From contig MNCI01030241.1 in assembly GCA_015680685.1 (NCBI GenBank), positions 180,807-244,806 of the forward strand: a stretch of 64,000 bases of DNA, written 5' to 3'. The DNA comes from Gnetum montanum. Its lineage: Eukaryota; Streptophyta; Gnetopsida; Gnetales; Gnetaceae. Position numbers and translations under genes: made by a program. Positions 22,046 to 35,800 of this stretch are shown piece by piece (position 1 is the first letter of the stretch; every line of letters starts with the position of its first letter). The notes beneath the pieces were generated by a model, which saw only the letters and a program-made list of their open reading frames with translations, was not told where the DNA came from and did no database searches.

Positions 22046-23689
22046 ATGCAACTAACCAATTTATTGATAACATTTGTTAATTGCATGTATTCAAAATAAA
22101 ATAACCATAACTAATAACTATGAAGAGTTATCATAATGCCCTTTGCTCTTTCTATAATTGTTGAGTCATTTTTTACCATAATTTTGGCTATTGTACCTAC
22201 CATAACTTTGCATTACCCTTACGTATTTATATAGCTGATATTCTTTGATATTCTGAACGGTGAAAATAATTATCCACACGAACTATTATTGTTGTTGTAG
22301 CTACCATAGTTATGGCATTATATTTTCCTTCATTCTCCTTCATTCCCAATTAGACCAATAATTCAAAAAATTCAAATAACATTATGTTGTAGAATAGTTG
22401 AAGCAACTGAAAATCTAAAACCATAAAAACAAATGCATTCCAAGAGAGTGCAAATTTTTAGATTAAAAAAATGCAAAACTTTCAATTCAACCTTGTAACA
22501 TAGCAACCAAGAATGTAGGGCAATGATTTAAGGCACTCATCTTGCAAATGTTTTGCATTTGATTCCTCCATGTGCAAGGTATGGCAACAATGTAGCAGCC
22601 TTGTGGGATACATAACACTTTTAAAAATTTAAACAATTTTAATTAAAAATGCAACTTTTAATGCAATTTTTTTAATATAAAATCTTTAACTTCACTAGTA
22701 CTATTTTAAAATAAAAAACTTATTAAAAAATTACATAATCACACCACACTCAAAATAATTTAACCATAAGTACACACTCAAAATAATTTAACCATAAGTA
22801 CACCCCAAAACAGATAGCCACCATGATACAACCAATCACTAATATAGCACTAACCTTGCTAGTAATTTTATTATATCAACAAAACCAGAAGTAATTTTAT
22901 TATATCAGAAAAAACTTATTAGTCATACTAATAGTAGAACAAACCAATCAATTAAGAGCGTACTTGCAATAACATGGTAATACAGATTTGTGGAGCACAA
23001 ATTTACAAGTTCAATTCAAAAATGCAAAAGCAAGGCATTGTAAACTCCTCATTCTATCAAGTATAGATAGTCCTTTAAATTCCGAGCATAACAATCTACA
23101 CAGGCATCTGCAAACGTTGCAACGTTGGATACACAGTAACTTCGATGTATTTAACATTCATTTATCCACAAAACATTTTTGGAAAGTTAAAAGAAGAGAA
23201 GAGGAGCCTTTCAATGAATCCAATAGGAAAACATTCCTCCTTTTACAACCCATATTTATAGCGAAAGTCTAGTATAGCCCAACGTCATCTGAAATAGACC
23301 TCTCTTCTATCTTAGGAGATACCATTCATGCTTTTAACAAGAAAAAGTACTCTCAACATTTTTCATGTGAATTTTGAACATTGCCATATAATATAAAGAA
23401 TTAATTTTAGCTAAAGAAACTTCAGCTAAATAAACTAATTTCCGTTACAAACAAAGAACACAAGAAAAAGGCATTCCCCGTCTTTCCTTGCCATCGGTTT
23501 AACAATGATGACAAAGCTATACAATATCTCAATTAAAAAAAAAAACCGTTAACTACTTTTCCAACACATTTGTTATACTGCATTTCTTGATTTCTCAAAT
23601 GAAATCTCAATAGGTACATCTAGATGATCCATAATTTGGCATGTAATACGATGTTATCCAGAATCCTCCAGACGATAACATTTTCTTCA
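22046..23689. other. Intergenic stretch downstream of the SDR gene
   Basis: AT-rich sequence without a supportable gene. It should include the 3' UTR and polyadenylation region of the SDR gene just below 23690 (minus strand). It contains a perfect 28-bp tandem duplication at 22746-22801. A weak tRNA-like stretch near 22505-22580 was considered and not accepted. Confidence 0.5.
22746..22801. repeat. Perfect 28-bp tandem duplication
   Basis: The unit starting ACACTCAAAATAATTTAACC is present twice, at 22746 and 22774, with no visible difference. This suggests a young duplication. Confidence 0.9.
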
Positions 23690-23857
23690 TCAATTACCAT
23701 GACGTAGAATCCCCCATACATCAACTATCCCAGGAGGAAATGCATCATCGGTAGCTGCTCGGACAGCAACTTTAGCCACTGCTTTAACATTTACAGGTGG
23801 CATAAAAAGTGGCCCCAAAATGGGAATCTGTGCTGCAGATTTTGCGTTTCTTAAAAC
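23690..23857 (-). CDS. SDR gene, last exon and stop codon
   Basis: 168 bp with acceptor GCTACAG. It encodes VLRNAKSAAQIPILG, PLFMPPVNVKAVAKV, AVRAATDDAF and PPGIVDVWGILRHGN, then TGA at 23690-23692. The C-terminus length is typical for the family. Confidence 0.92.
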   Translation of the reverse strand, partial: VLRNAKSAAQIPILGPLFMPPVNVKAVAKVAVRAATDDAFPPGIVDVWGILRHGN

Positions 23858-26800
23858 CTGTAGCAAAGCAGCAGAATTTATACTGTTCAGGTAAAGTTTG
23901 CTGATGGATATGACTTTACTAATATCATCATCTTGGTCGTGTATTTAACCTATCTTGGTGTCTTTATATTTTTACTGTGCAAGTATGACTCAACTAATAT
24001 GCATATCTAAATGAATCATTTAAAAGAACCGAGTATGAAATGCATATTTATGCAATGGCCAAAATTGAGGCATACCATTTCCAAAGGGGAACCAACAATC
24101 TCTAAGGGTATCTTGAAGCTCCCCACCTGTCGTCTTCCATAGATGAATCCAGGTCTCAGTACAACACCTGCAAAATATTTGAAGCAAATACTGATTTTCA
24201 ATGAAGCAAACTTGATGCGGCAAAATGTTTGTCAAGGTCCTTCAAAAATAAATATCAGCCTCGGATGACTAGTATTTAAAAAGGACAGCAGTTACCCCTC
24301 ATTCTTGTTAACGTAAAAATAAAATTTCATGATTGAAGAGAGAAGCAGCAGTGCAAAATCAATGCATATGTACGTACATAATAAAAGAACGGTTGCAATA
24401 AACAAGAAATGAAACACCATGATTACAGATGGACAAATTTTAAAATGGAAGCAGCGGAATGTGCGGAATGTTAGGAAGAAAAATGTTGCTTCTATACCAA
24501 AAAGTTGAGTCTTCCATTCTCTAATAAAAAAACTCTTTCTATGTCCAAGAAAGTTTGAAATTGTTCTGCACAAGTAATTCAGGAAGACACAAACCCTGAA
24601 CTCTGACCAATTTTCTAAATATTGAGTTGTTCAGAAGTTTACATTTTCTCTATAGAAAATAATAATCATCATTCTAGCCTTATCCCAACTACATGGGGCC
24701 AGCTATATGAATTCTTTTCCACCATCCAATTCTTTTAAAAGCCAAAGCCAAATTAGCACGAAAACTCACAACTTGAATATCTTTCTTTATACTTGCAAAC
24801 CAAGTATGTTTTAGTCCAACTTTTTGTTGTTTCCTCTCAACTTTAATAAAATGACTTCTACTAGCAATTGCATTGTCTGGTCTCCTCAGCACATAACCAA
24901 ACCATTTAAAATGACTTTCGTTAATTTTCTCATTTATGGGTGCTATTCCCAAACTTTCCCTAATAATTGAGGAGCTTATTCAATCTTTCCTAACAACATC
25001 TAACATCCACCTTAGTATCCACATCTTCACCAGATGCATACATTGAGCCTGGTGCTATTTAAGAAGCCAACAAGCAGCACCATAAAGGATGATAAGTCCA
25101 ACAACAGTTTTATAGGGCATTCCCTTCAACCTAGTAGAGATTCTTCTATCATAAAACACACCACTACCTTCTTGCCATTTGATCCATATTGCTTCAATTC
25201 TATTTATCACATCATTGTTAATCTCGCAATCCATTTGAACAAGTAACCCCAAAGTATCTACTTGCTTACTTTGAGTCACCCGTTGACTTTAAATGCTAAT
25301 CTTTGTATCTTCATTTCCCAATTTTTTCACTAAAAATGCACTCCATGTATTCCATTTAACTTATACGAATCCTCAACCACTTTGATTATAGGATACTTTT
25401 CCAAATCTCCATCTTCACTACTAAGGCTTCGTTATATTTATCTACTAACATAATATCATCTACAAAGAACATACATCAAGGAAAAGCACAAAAAGCTTGC
25501 AGTATCTCCACAAATGGTGTGAAACCAACATGTGGATCCATCATGCATATCTTGATTAATGTTTAGGTACCAACAGGAATATTCTTCTTCTTTAATGCTC
25601 ATAAAAAATTCCCTTGAGGGACTATCATAAGCTTTCTCCAAATCAATGAAAACTGTATGCACAAAACCAAACTAATTCTTAGAAATAGTTAATTCCTGCC
25701 TTAAACATTGTTTTATAACCCTTTCCCATAACTTCATAGTGTAACTAATGAGCTTGATGTTTCTATAGTTCCTACAGTTTTGAATGTCTCCTTCATTCTT
25801 TTAGATGGATACTAAAATGCTTCTCCTATTGACCATCATTTGGAATGATGGTAAGATGTTTGTTTCATGGGTAATAAGATATAAGTTTGAGCTTGGATGT
25901 AGCCACTCAAAAGTTTTGCTCAAAAAGATGTTAGGCTTTCATTCATCGACTAACCTTCTTGAGCATTGCTTGGTGGGATGAGCATTGAACCTTTGGGTGA
26001 TAACTATTTTTATAATTCTTCTCCTTTAATCATCTGTCATTTTCCCTCCTCCCATATCTTGTTGAATAAATTTGGTAACCAAGTGATCTCTATATCTACC
26101 ATAGACTTCCATACTTCTATAGAAATACCATCTAGTCTCATTGTTTTACATTTCTTCATCTTTGTAAGAGTTATCTTTACATAAAGACATATATATAGTT
26201 GGTTCCTCTCACCTTTGATTCAATGCAATCAACTTCATCTCTAGGGAATTATTCACTAAGAAGCTCCTCAAAATAGACCCTACATTGTTCAGTAATTTTC
26301 TTGTTTGTAAGCAAAACTACATTATTTGACTTGATGCATCTCATATGGTCAATGTCTTTGCACCTCTTATTTCAAGTCTTATCCAACTTATAAATCGATT
26401 TTTCACCCTCTGTAATTCCTAGCTTATCGTAAAAGATATAAAAAATACTAAGTTATCATTGCTCCATAGAATTATGTGAAAGATAAAATATCAAAAGTTT
26501 AATGTTTCCAATTTTCTTTTGTTTGTTATGAACTAGACTATTTTTCTTACATCCTAGATAATGAGATGTCTAGGGCAATTTTGTATCATATTGTCAGCCC
26601 TAGACTTGTTTAAGTTAAGACAAAACATGCCTTATTTGTGGTTCAAGGATTAAACCACATTAGAGATTTCAAGGTTGGCTTTGCATGTTCGTAGGCATGG
26701 TTAGACCATTTCCTATCAATTTCCTTATCATTGTCCAAAATTCTTGACTTCATGTGTCATTGGTCAATTTTAGGCACACAGAATTCATGGAATGTTAAGA

Positions 26801-29800
26801 AATGGAGGCCTGGCTTTTCCCAAAGCAAGTTTCTATTCATCTCCCTACATGCAAGGAGTTGGAGGCTAATGCATCCTCTATCCCATAGCAAGTTTTCCAA
26901 GGAAGCCAAGAATCCATTAAAGTAATTGGAAAAGGCCTCATGCACTTGCAGCTTGGTGCTAGCACCTAGCATCCAATGCACCCATCTAGGTCCAATATGA
27001 AAATTACACATACCCAAGGAGGATCATTTTAAAACAACTTTCACTCTTGTTCTCTCTTTACTTGCATTTTTGGGTTTAAGTTGGTTTTTCTCTTCTCCAT
27101 CCCTCGAGTGTATTTAATTTAATTGTCTTTTTCAAGTTTTTCCCATAAGTGTATTTCAATTTTCTTATCATTTTAGAGTCATTCCCTTGTGCAATGAGAA
27201 TTTGTTAGAGTGCTAGCATGCTGACATAGCCAAGTATTGTTTAGTTGATGCTAAGTTGAGTGTCTACATTGTGGTTGTAACTTTTATGTTTCATTTTTCT
27301 CATTTTCATATGTGCCTCTAGACTCAATGCTGATATTTAAGCATTATATATGTAATTTAGTTAATTAATTTTAATTTAATTAGTTTAACTAATTAATTTT
27401 ATGTGTGCATGCATGTGTCTGACTTTAAAACAATTCCACCTTACCTAAGAAGGTCATGTCTATACAAGATAGTATTAAGTGATCAAGAATGTGTTGAAAA
27501 GATGCTTTACTTGCTTTCTAAGTGTGGTGTTGCACCTATCCCATAATGGATCACAACACATGTATTTACTTTCATTGCATTCTTATAATATAAAAATACA
27601 TAAAAACAATAAATTATAAACATATACCAAACATTTATACTCTATCGTAGTAGCATGATTATAGTATATGTACTATAACTATTTATATTCTTTGAGATGC
27701 AACAACATACCCAAGCAAACTTTGCAATTCACATTCTTGTCATCTTTGATGTTTACGACCAATTCCCCAAGTGCACCATTAAAACACTTCTCATGGTCTT
27801 GACTAGGATAAGCCCCCTAATTTTACTTGCACATTCATAATTTTCTTTTTTATTTGTTGTTTTCTAGGAAACAATGAATCAAAGCAACCATGCTTAAGAT
27901 AAAAGGATGAGAATAATTTGAAAGGAAAAGCTTCAAATGGTTCAAATCACTTTTAGAAATGTGGTGAATAAAATAATACTTGTCACTGTGGTGAGCTTTC
28001 ATCAAGACAAAATGGGACAATTGCATGACACATATGGATGATTTTGCAAAGAGCCTAGAGAAGTTGCACTTGCTGCTCTTGAGAAGGCTTTGTTTAACCA
28101 AGGTTTCATTGAAGATTTGGCAGATTATAAATCCATGTCTCAAAACATAAAGCATGTCTCTCATCAGAACAAAGCGGTTTATGATATGATTGTAGAGCAA
28201 GATTACAATCTTCTACATGTTGAGGAATATGTAGAACCTTCTTCCAAAGACTCTCATCTATGTAATATAAATATGTTATGAATGTAAAGCTAAAGCTTGT
28301 AGCTTTATTGTTTAATTAATAAAGGAAATTCTGTCATATGTGTAGAAGAGCATAAAAACCTTTGTGTTGCTTGGCCCTTGTGATTTACATATCCTCTTTG
28401 CATAGTTCTCTCTTAAACAAGATTACCCTAGGGGGCTTTTCACCACACCCATCTTGAGGCTTTCCAAATGGTTTGTTGAGGTTAATTCATCCAAGGTTTA
28501 CGGAGTGTTTTCGTTGCTCTGCCAAGGGTTTTGTTGCATCACTTAATTGAAGATATGGCTCTATGCACTAAATTTGAACTCCAGGAAATTACTATTCAAC
28601 TAAAAGCCATAGTCGAATGGCAAAAAGCTATGGAAGATAAACAACAAACTTTATTCAAGATCAGGAAATGATTTCTAACTGGATGCATGAATAAAAAGAT
28701 ATACCAAAGAAGCAAAAAATTTTGACATGCAATAGTGATGGGTTAGAATTACAATGATTTTTCAAAGTCTCCACCATACCATAAACATCATAACTTCAAA
28801 TCAAAAAGCTATGTCTAATCAACTATCATCAAAAAATAGTAGTAGAATAGATTACAAAGTACTAATTAGCAAAGTAAGAATGGGATCACGTCACCTTCAA
28901 GTTGAAACTAGAAGATGATACAAGTAGCATGAAGAAAGAATACATCTTGTATTTACCACAAATAGCAAAAGATGAGCAACATGTATTATTAAAATGCTGT
29001 GGAACAAATTTCTTCCAAAAAAAAAGAGCAAATCTTTAGTTAATCTTTATTTGAGTTGTTGAAGCTCCTAGTGTTGGTTCTAGGAAATTACCTAGAGCTG
29101 TTGACGTTACATGACAATTGGACACATCTATTGCACTCAAAACTTATAGCTACTAATGTATTTTGCATAAGTTAATTTGTTTGAGAGATCCTTTTGATCA
29201 GTATAGATGTAATTAAATTTCAATGCAAGTTTCAGCTAATGGGTTCTTTCTAGATGGTTCTATGAAATCCACTTTTAATCTAGATATGATCCTCTAGAAT
29301 ATTCTACATAGTTGAGATTCTTCTAAAAAGATAACTTCCAAAAGTTCCTAGATGAGAGTTTATAACATGCCTTTGCCTATTTAAAGGCTAGACCCTAGGT
29401 CATTGTATGCAAACACCCCATTTGGATCAATTAAACAAAAAGATTTAGGCTTCTCTTGTGGTGGTTTCCATCTCTTCTTGAGTGTTTTACCTTGTAAATC
29501 TTGTGTCTATTAGATGTTGTTCTAGTTTTAGTTTCGATTTTGCATTTCGCTCATTATCTTTAGGGCTTTTTTGCTGTGTTGTCTCTATGTTTTTTCTCAC
29601 ATGTAATTTATGTCCATTTATTTGACTAGGATGTTTTCTCTAATAAAATAATCTTATCTCCTTTTAGGAGGAGGTGTAGATGATTTGGATGAGCCACTAT
29701 TTCAATGTGTCTACCAAGGTGACATTCACAAATCAATTTACATTCCACCTTGGAGCACTAATGTGAGCAAAATTATAAGAGTTAACATGATAAACATTCC

Positions 29801-32800
29801 CATATTCAAGGGGCGAATGAGTGATGATCCACAATCTTATTGCTTATGAGTTGTAAGGACTAGTTAATGAGTGGCAAAAACTTTGTCTTCCCTAAACACT
29901 CGAATCATGGTAGAACATGGTATTCAGCTCTTTCACCCAACTCCATCTCTTCTTGAACAAACATTTTGATAACTCAATGTCAAGCTTTAAATCTACATCC
30001 AAGTTACAAACAAAAACAATTGGTAGGATGGAAGTAAATACAAATGAATCATTGGATGTAGCCATATTGTAGTATAATCAATTGCTCAAGTGTTAGAATC
30101 ATGGTTTTAGTAATTAGCAATACGTGGTGCACCTAGTAGAAGAGTTGCAGGTATGTTATGGGAAATCTTCTGCAAAGGTCAGTGGCTTAGGCTGCAACTA
30201 TGCTTGATACCATCACTAAACTAGACAGTGAATGGCATACACATGCTAATGCAAAGGAAGAGAATATAGATCTTCAGTGTCAAAAGGAAGTTAAAAGTGT
30301 TGAATGCAAGATCAAACATCTTAACATTGTTGAAGTTTTTGTGCAATGTATAATTAGAACAAGGTTTGTGGTGAATTGATTGAAAAGGTAACTTTGAGCT
30401 TCCATGACATAGAGAGTAAAGTTATAGCAACTATGACAGTAGCTACAACACTTGGTAAGCCAATAAAAAAAATAACAGAAAGGGTAAGAAAAGGAATATT
30501 TCTTCAAGGAACATTGCTGTTGAAACTTTATCTTCTAGAAAGCACCTGAGCCATGTAAGTATTGTGTAGGTGAATTCAAGAAAATAGGGTAAGTCTCAAT
30601 GCCAAGTTCATCCACAAGGAAACTTCTTAGGCACCTTACCTTGATTGGATGTATTATTTTGTCCATTATCAATTGCAAAATACATGTATTTCTCGACGTA
30701 ACTCACTAGCATCAAACCTATGACTTGTATATGCAAGTCACAAGTATTAACCAATAAGTTACACCTCACTAACTTCTCTTGCACTGTAGTTAGCATGAAC
30801 ATTTTAAAGAATTTTTTTAACAAATGTTGTGTTCATCTCAATACATGATATAGAAAATTTTCATAGTTCATTATCATCATCATAGCCTTATGTCAACTAC
30901 ATGGAATTGGCTATATGAAATATTAACACAATTCAATTCGATTAAAAGCAAAACTAAAATTAATACCCAAATCTTATCTTTCTTTATCCTTGCAAACCAA
31001 GTATATTTTTGTCTACTTCTTGGTTGTTTTCCTTCAATTTTAATAAAGCCACCTCTTATAACAAATATACTATCTAGTTTTTTTAGCACATGAACAAACC
31101 ATTTGAGCTGATGTTACTAAATCTTCTAATCTATAGATACTACCTAAACTTTCCTGACTAAAAGAAGAGTTGATTCAATCTTTTCTAATAACATCTAACA
31201 TCTACCTTAGCATTCCCATCACTGCCACATGCATGTGTTGAGCATAATGCTTTATGATAAGCCAACACTCAGCAACATAAGGGATTGCAACTATGATAGA
31301 TTTTTGTAGAACTCTCCCTTCAAGCTAGCAAGAATTCTTTTATCACACAATATACCACTAGCATCTTGCTACTTTTTCCTACTTCAATTTTGTTTATTAC
31401 ATCTTTGTTAATCTCACCATCTATTTGTACAAGTGATCTAAAGTATTTCAATTACTTTCTGTAACTTCTTGGTTTAAATTTCTAATTCCATGTCTTCTAT
31501 AAATTGTTTCTTAGTGGCTGTTGATTCATGCCTTAAATGTTGGTCTATAACTCTTTTCTATAACTTCATGGTCTATACCTTCTATAATTCCTACAATTTT
31601 AAATGTCTCCCTTATTCTTGTAGATGAATATTAGAATGCTTCTTCTCCAATCATTTGACATTTTCCCCTCCTCCTAGATCTTTCTAAATAAATTTGTTAA
31701 CCAAGTGAACCCTACATCTCCCATAGACTTCCAAATCTCTATAGGAATACCATCTAGTCTAATCACTTTACCATTCTTCATCTTCACTAGAGCTTTATTA
31801 ACTTCAAAGACATATATATATTGTTGATCAGAATATTCAATTTAGTGCAATGAACTTTATCTCTTGAAATTTCTTCATTAAGTAACCTTGAAAATAGGCC
31901 CTGCATTATTCCAAAATCTTCTTGTCTGTAAACATAACCTTTTGTTCATCTGACTTAATCCATTTGATATAATCAATGCCTTTGCTCCTCTTGTTTCAAA
32001 TCTTGGGTAACTAATAAATTGATTTCTCACCCTTCTTTGTTCATAGCTTCTCATAAATACTAAGTTTAACTATGCTCACTGTTTTTCTCCCCGCATTCTT
32101 TGCTATTTTGTCTCTTTTAAAGTCATCTCATCTCCTATTTTGTTGTCACTCCTTCAAACACTTCTTATCTTGACTTCTCCATAGCACTTCTTCACTCCAC
32201 CACCAAGTTTCCTTTTGAAAGTATTTATTCCCTTTTGATTATCCAAGGATGTTCGTCCCTATCACCTTGATACAAGTTTTCATTTGACTTCAACTAGTCT
32301 AAATCCAAAGATCCTTCCATGAGCACTAAATCATTACCCTTTCATTTTTTCTAATCAAATACATGAAAGATATCACAAAATTTTTGACATATTTTTCTTT
32401 GTATTGTCTTTAATGTTATCAAATTGACATTTGAAAACAAGTCAATGCACTTGACATCTGCAAAAAGGTCAATGCACTATTCTTTTGTCCCTTGGCTGTA
32501 AAATTCCTTTGAAGAACTTCAAAGTTATACAGTGACAGTAAACCTACATGGACTAGAACAGCCAGCATATAAGAATGGCATTTGTTAGACCACTCAACTT
32601 ACAATTCACAGATCACAAATTCATCCACTTGAACTACAAATTAAAATGACATAGAGAAACAGACCTAATAATACTGAATAGACCCAGAATCCATATAATG
32701 TAATGTATAAAAACTTATCATTAAAATTGTTGTGATCTGAAATACACAATTATTATTAATATCAAAAACAAGAAAACACTATATTGTTGAGTCAATAGAT

Positions 32801-35800
32801 GATAATAGCATGTCCTACATTTGAGCACACAAGACGTAGGTGGGATATTTGTTGATTTGTTCCAAATGTTATCAAGACCCCTTGTTAATTTTCTTAATGA
32901 TATTTTTGAAACTCATAGCATATACATTTCCACCCTCCAATAGATCAACAAGGTCTACTGATGTAATAAAATTTCAATTCAGTTTCGATAATATATATTC
33001 TTTCCAGGTTTAATATGTGCATAAGTCAAGCACTTACTTTTAGAATGCTCCACAGCAGATAAAAGGGCATTCAAGAACTTTGCATGAATGTGTTGCAAGT
33101 AGCAGAATCATGCATGTTAGGAATACAGTGAGATTAAAGCCATTAACATGAAATGTTTTGAAAATTACTACAGATAAAGATTCGAGCCAATTAGCAAAAC
33201 TTGGAAAGCACAATTTCCTCTGTGAAGTTTTTCTTTCCTTCTTTCTTACAAGCAAAATATAGTTACATGCAATGGGGAAAAGAACTCAGGGGGGGAAGAA
33301 ACCCTCAGGAACAGAGGGGGAAGAACCCCAAAGAGACAAACATGGAAGGACCCTTATCACTTAAGGAAACAAAAATTGGCCTGTCCTAGAGCCCCATGCC
33401 TACAGAGGTCAGTTTTAAAACCAAAACACAAAAACCCAAACTAACGGATAGGACAGCCAGGCCTAAACCAGAGACAAGCTATCATCAAAGCAGATAGGGA
33501 AGTCTAGTGCAAAGGCACTGTGGCTGCTCCTGCATGTGGGCTGTGTCCAGAATATCCTTGTGGCAATGGCAATCAGAAGCCACAAAAGCGGTTGATTCCT
33601 GAAATTCTTTGTATTTCTCTTCCTTTTGAGCTTGGGCCCCTCCGGTGAGGTCCCTAGCCTTATCCAGGTGCAGTTTACTTGAGGTAGTCCTTATAAACTT
33701 CTGCAGCCCATCCTTGTGGCAATCAGAAGCCACAAAAGTGGCTGATTCCTGAAATTCTTTGTATTTCTCCTCCTTTTGAGCTTGGGCCCCTCCAGTGAGG
33801 TCCCTAGCCTTATCCAGGTGTAGTTTACTTGAGGTAGTCCTTATAAACTTCTACAGCCCAACCCAATAAGCATTTCTGATAGCCTCCATGACAACATAGG
33901 GGCACCTACCCATCCATAGCCAATGTTTAGCATTGGATTCATGTGCCGCCTCTAGGCTTCACTTCATTTGTTCCTCATCTAGGAAGGCATAGGCTCTCCA
34001 TGCCTCCTCCTCTCTTGTCAAGCACTCCTCCTCTTCCTTGTGGAGGTCCTCCTTGATTTGTGCCCCAAGCCGATCTTTGAGCACACTTTTGAGCACTTTT
34101 CCTCTGCATCCCTCTCTATGTGTTGTTGTTTCTCTTCCTGCTTTCGTGCCATCCCCTCCTACTCTCTTTTGGCCAGCTCCTCCACCCTAACCCTAGCCCC
34201 AATCTTAGCAATTTCCCTGCTAAGTTTGGCAACGAACTTAGCCTCTAGCTCCTTGCAAATCTCATCCTCCACCTGTTGTAGCTGCTGCTTGAAGCGATGC
34301 TGCTGATCAATTGCTAAATCTTGCCAGTCTAAGCTCTCCTTGGGCCCCTGCAACAAACCCTCAATCCCCCTCTCTACATCATACCACCAGAAGCAAAGGA
34401 TGATGAAGCCCCCTCCTATGGCAGCCATTGCCTCTTCTATACTACACTAAACAAATGTAGTCTAGTCATACCAAGCTCCAATGGCCTAGCCACCGTCCAA
34501 AGGGCTAGGATGAATCCAAAGTGTTGGCCCCACCAACACCAACTGATGGAGGCCAAAAAAAATTAGGTAGCTTCACCTGCCTCCCCAGCTACATGCACCA
34601 CAAGAACATAAAATGAGCCCCCTAAAGCTTCCAGATGTTGCCAAACTAGACAAAAAACCTGTCTCCCAACTCTGCCATCTCCTACCAAAGTGGGGGTAAC
34701 ACTGACTTAGGCACCTGACCATTAGTCACCAAAAAAGAAAAACTTGGAAAGCATGGTTTCTTCCAGGAAGTTAATTCAACCAACAAAATTGATTTTTTAA
34801 AGCAAGATATTAATTGACACTTGATTAAATTTTCATTAAAAAATTAAAAATTGATTTACAATTTTACAAAAATGATAGAAAGAATGGTTAAATTAGTTAG
34901 CCAAAGTTTATGGTATTTCATTTGGTGCTTTCTCAATGGATATATGCCACTTCTAAACAATAAATAGTTTAGTAATTGGGTAACAATAAACTCAAAGGTA
35001 GAACTTTTACCTCCATATTGAAACTTTGCTTGAAGCACTTTCTCAGCAGCTCTCTGTTCAAAGAAACTTGGATATGAAAAATTGTGGGACCTAGAATATG
35101 CAGCGACTAGCTCATAATATTTTATAGATAATAGGTTTATTTTGATAAAAATGACATTTGAAAATTAATGATTAAAAAACTAAACAATCAAGTGCTTCTA
35201 ATGGATGTTACTGTTGAAACTCAATGACATACCAAACTCATCCAAACAGACAAAAACCACATACTTCTAACCATTGTCAAAAAAGGAAAATCTAATGTCT
35301 AGGGGATGCATGAGACAAAATAGTTCAAAAGATATGCTGCTTGTACTATGACTCAATCTCTACCTCTTATCAAACAAGGGTCGTGGTTCCTCAGGTTTTT
35401 GCTATTAACTGGGCTCTTCTCCAAATGCCCGGCGAGATTGGATTGGCGAGATTGGATTGGAGGTCAACAGAGTTAAGTCCCTAGTGCATCTTCTTAATGT
35501 TGAGCAAATGGTGCGGGGGAGAATTGTCCAATTGTTAGGGGTTTTACTGAGGTCCAGGGAAGATACCTACTTGGGATTGCCATTGTATGATTAACATAGA
35601 AGACGTGTCTAGGAAAGCCTTTTCAAAAGAATGCTGGAAAGAGTTAGTCACTAGACTACTTGGTTTCTTTCCCATGCAGAGCAATTAGTTCTGGCTTCGT
35701 CGATTCTTCAGACTATGGCTAGATTTACGATGTTTGCCACCTCCCCTCCAACTAAGGTTATGGGAAAATTGATCACATTGTTCGAAATTTTGCATGGTCG

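Larger units (their letters stand above)
33196..34753 (-). mobile_element. 5'-truncated non-LTR retroposon carrying a coiled-coil ORF, with target duplication
   Basis: The insert is flanked by an exact 15-bp repeat AAAACTTGGAAAGCA (33196-33210 and 34739-34753); looser similarity extends about 20 bases further. On the minus strand the 3' end is an A-rich tract (33228-33250). The insert corresponds to about 36780-38206 of the longer plus-strand copy: its start matches the TTTTTTGT...GCAA...TGGAAGCTT stretch near 36870-36905, and its end matches the GGGGTTCTTCCCCC-like 3' UTR. It contains the coiled-coil ORF but no RT sequence, as expected of 5' truncation. It is 3' heavy and lies in the 10.8-kb SDR intron. 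Confidence 0.78.

Noticed and set aside
22505-22580. Second tRNA-like or SINE-like sequence (GCATTTGATTCC as B box)
   Set aside because: The B box is too far from consensus, the A box is unclear and there is no A-tail.
35053-35090. Alternative acceptor TTCTAG giving a longer fifth SDR exon
   Set aside because: The extra bases shift the frame relative to the previous exon's phase-0 donor and meet a stop. The TTTGAACAG acceptor keeps the family motif GK-RAAE.
35315-35335. Target duplication of the plus-strand LINE (GTTCAAAAGAT against ATTCAAAAAGC after the poly(A))
   Set aside because: Only a short A-rich partial match; not better than chance in this sequence.
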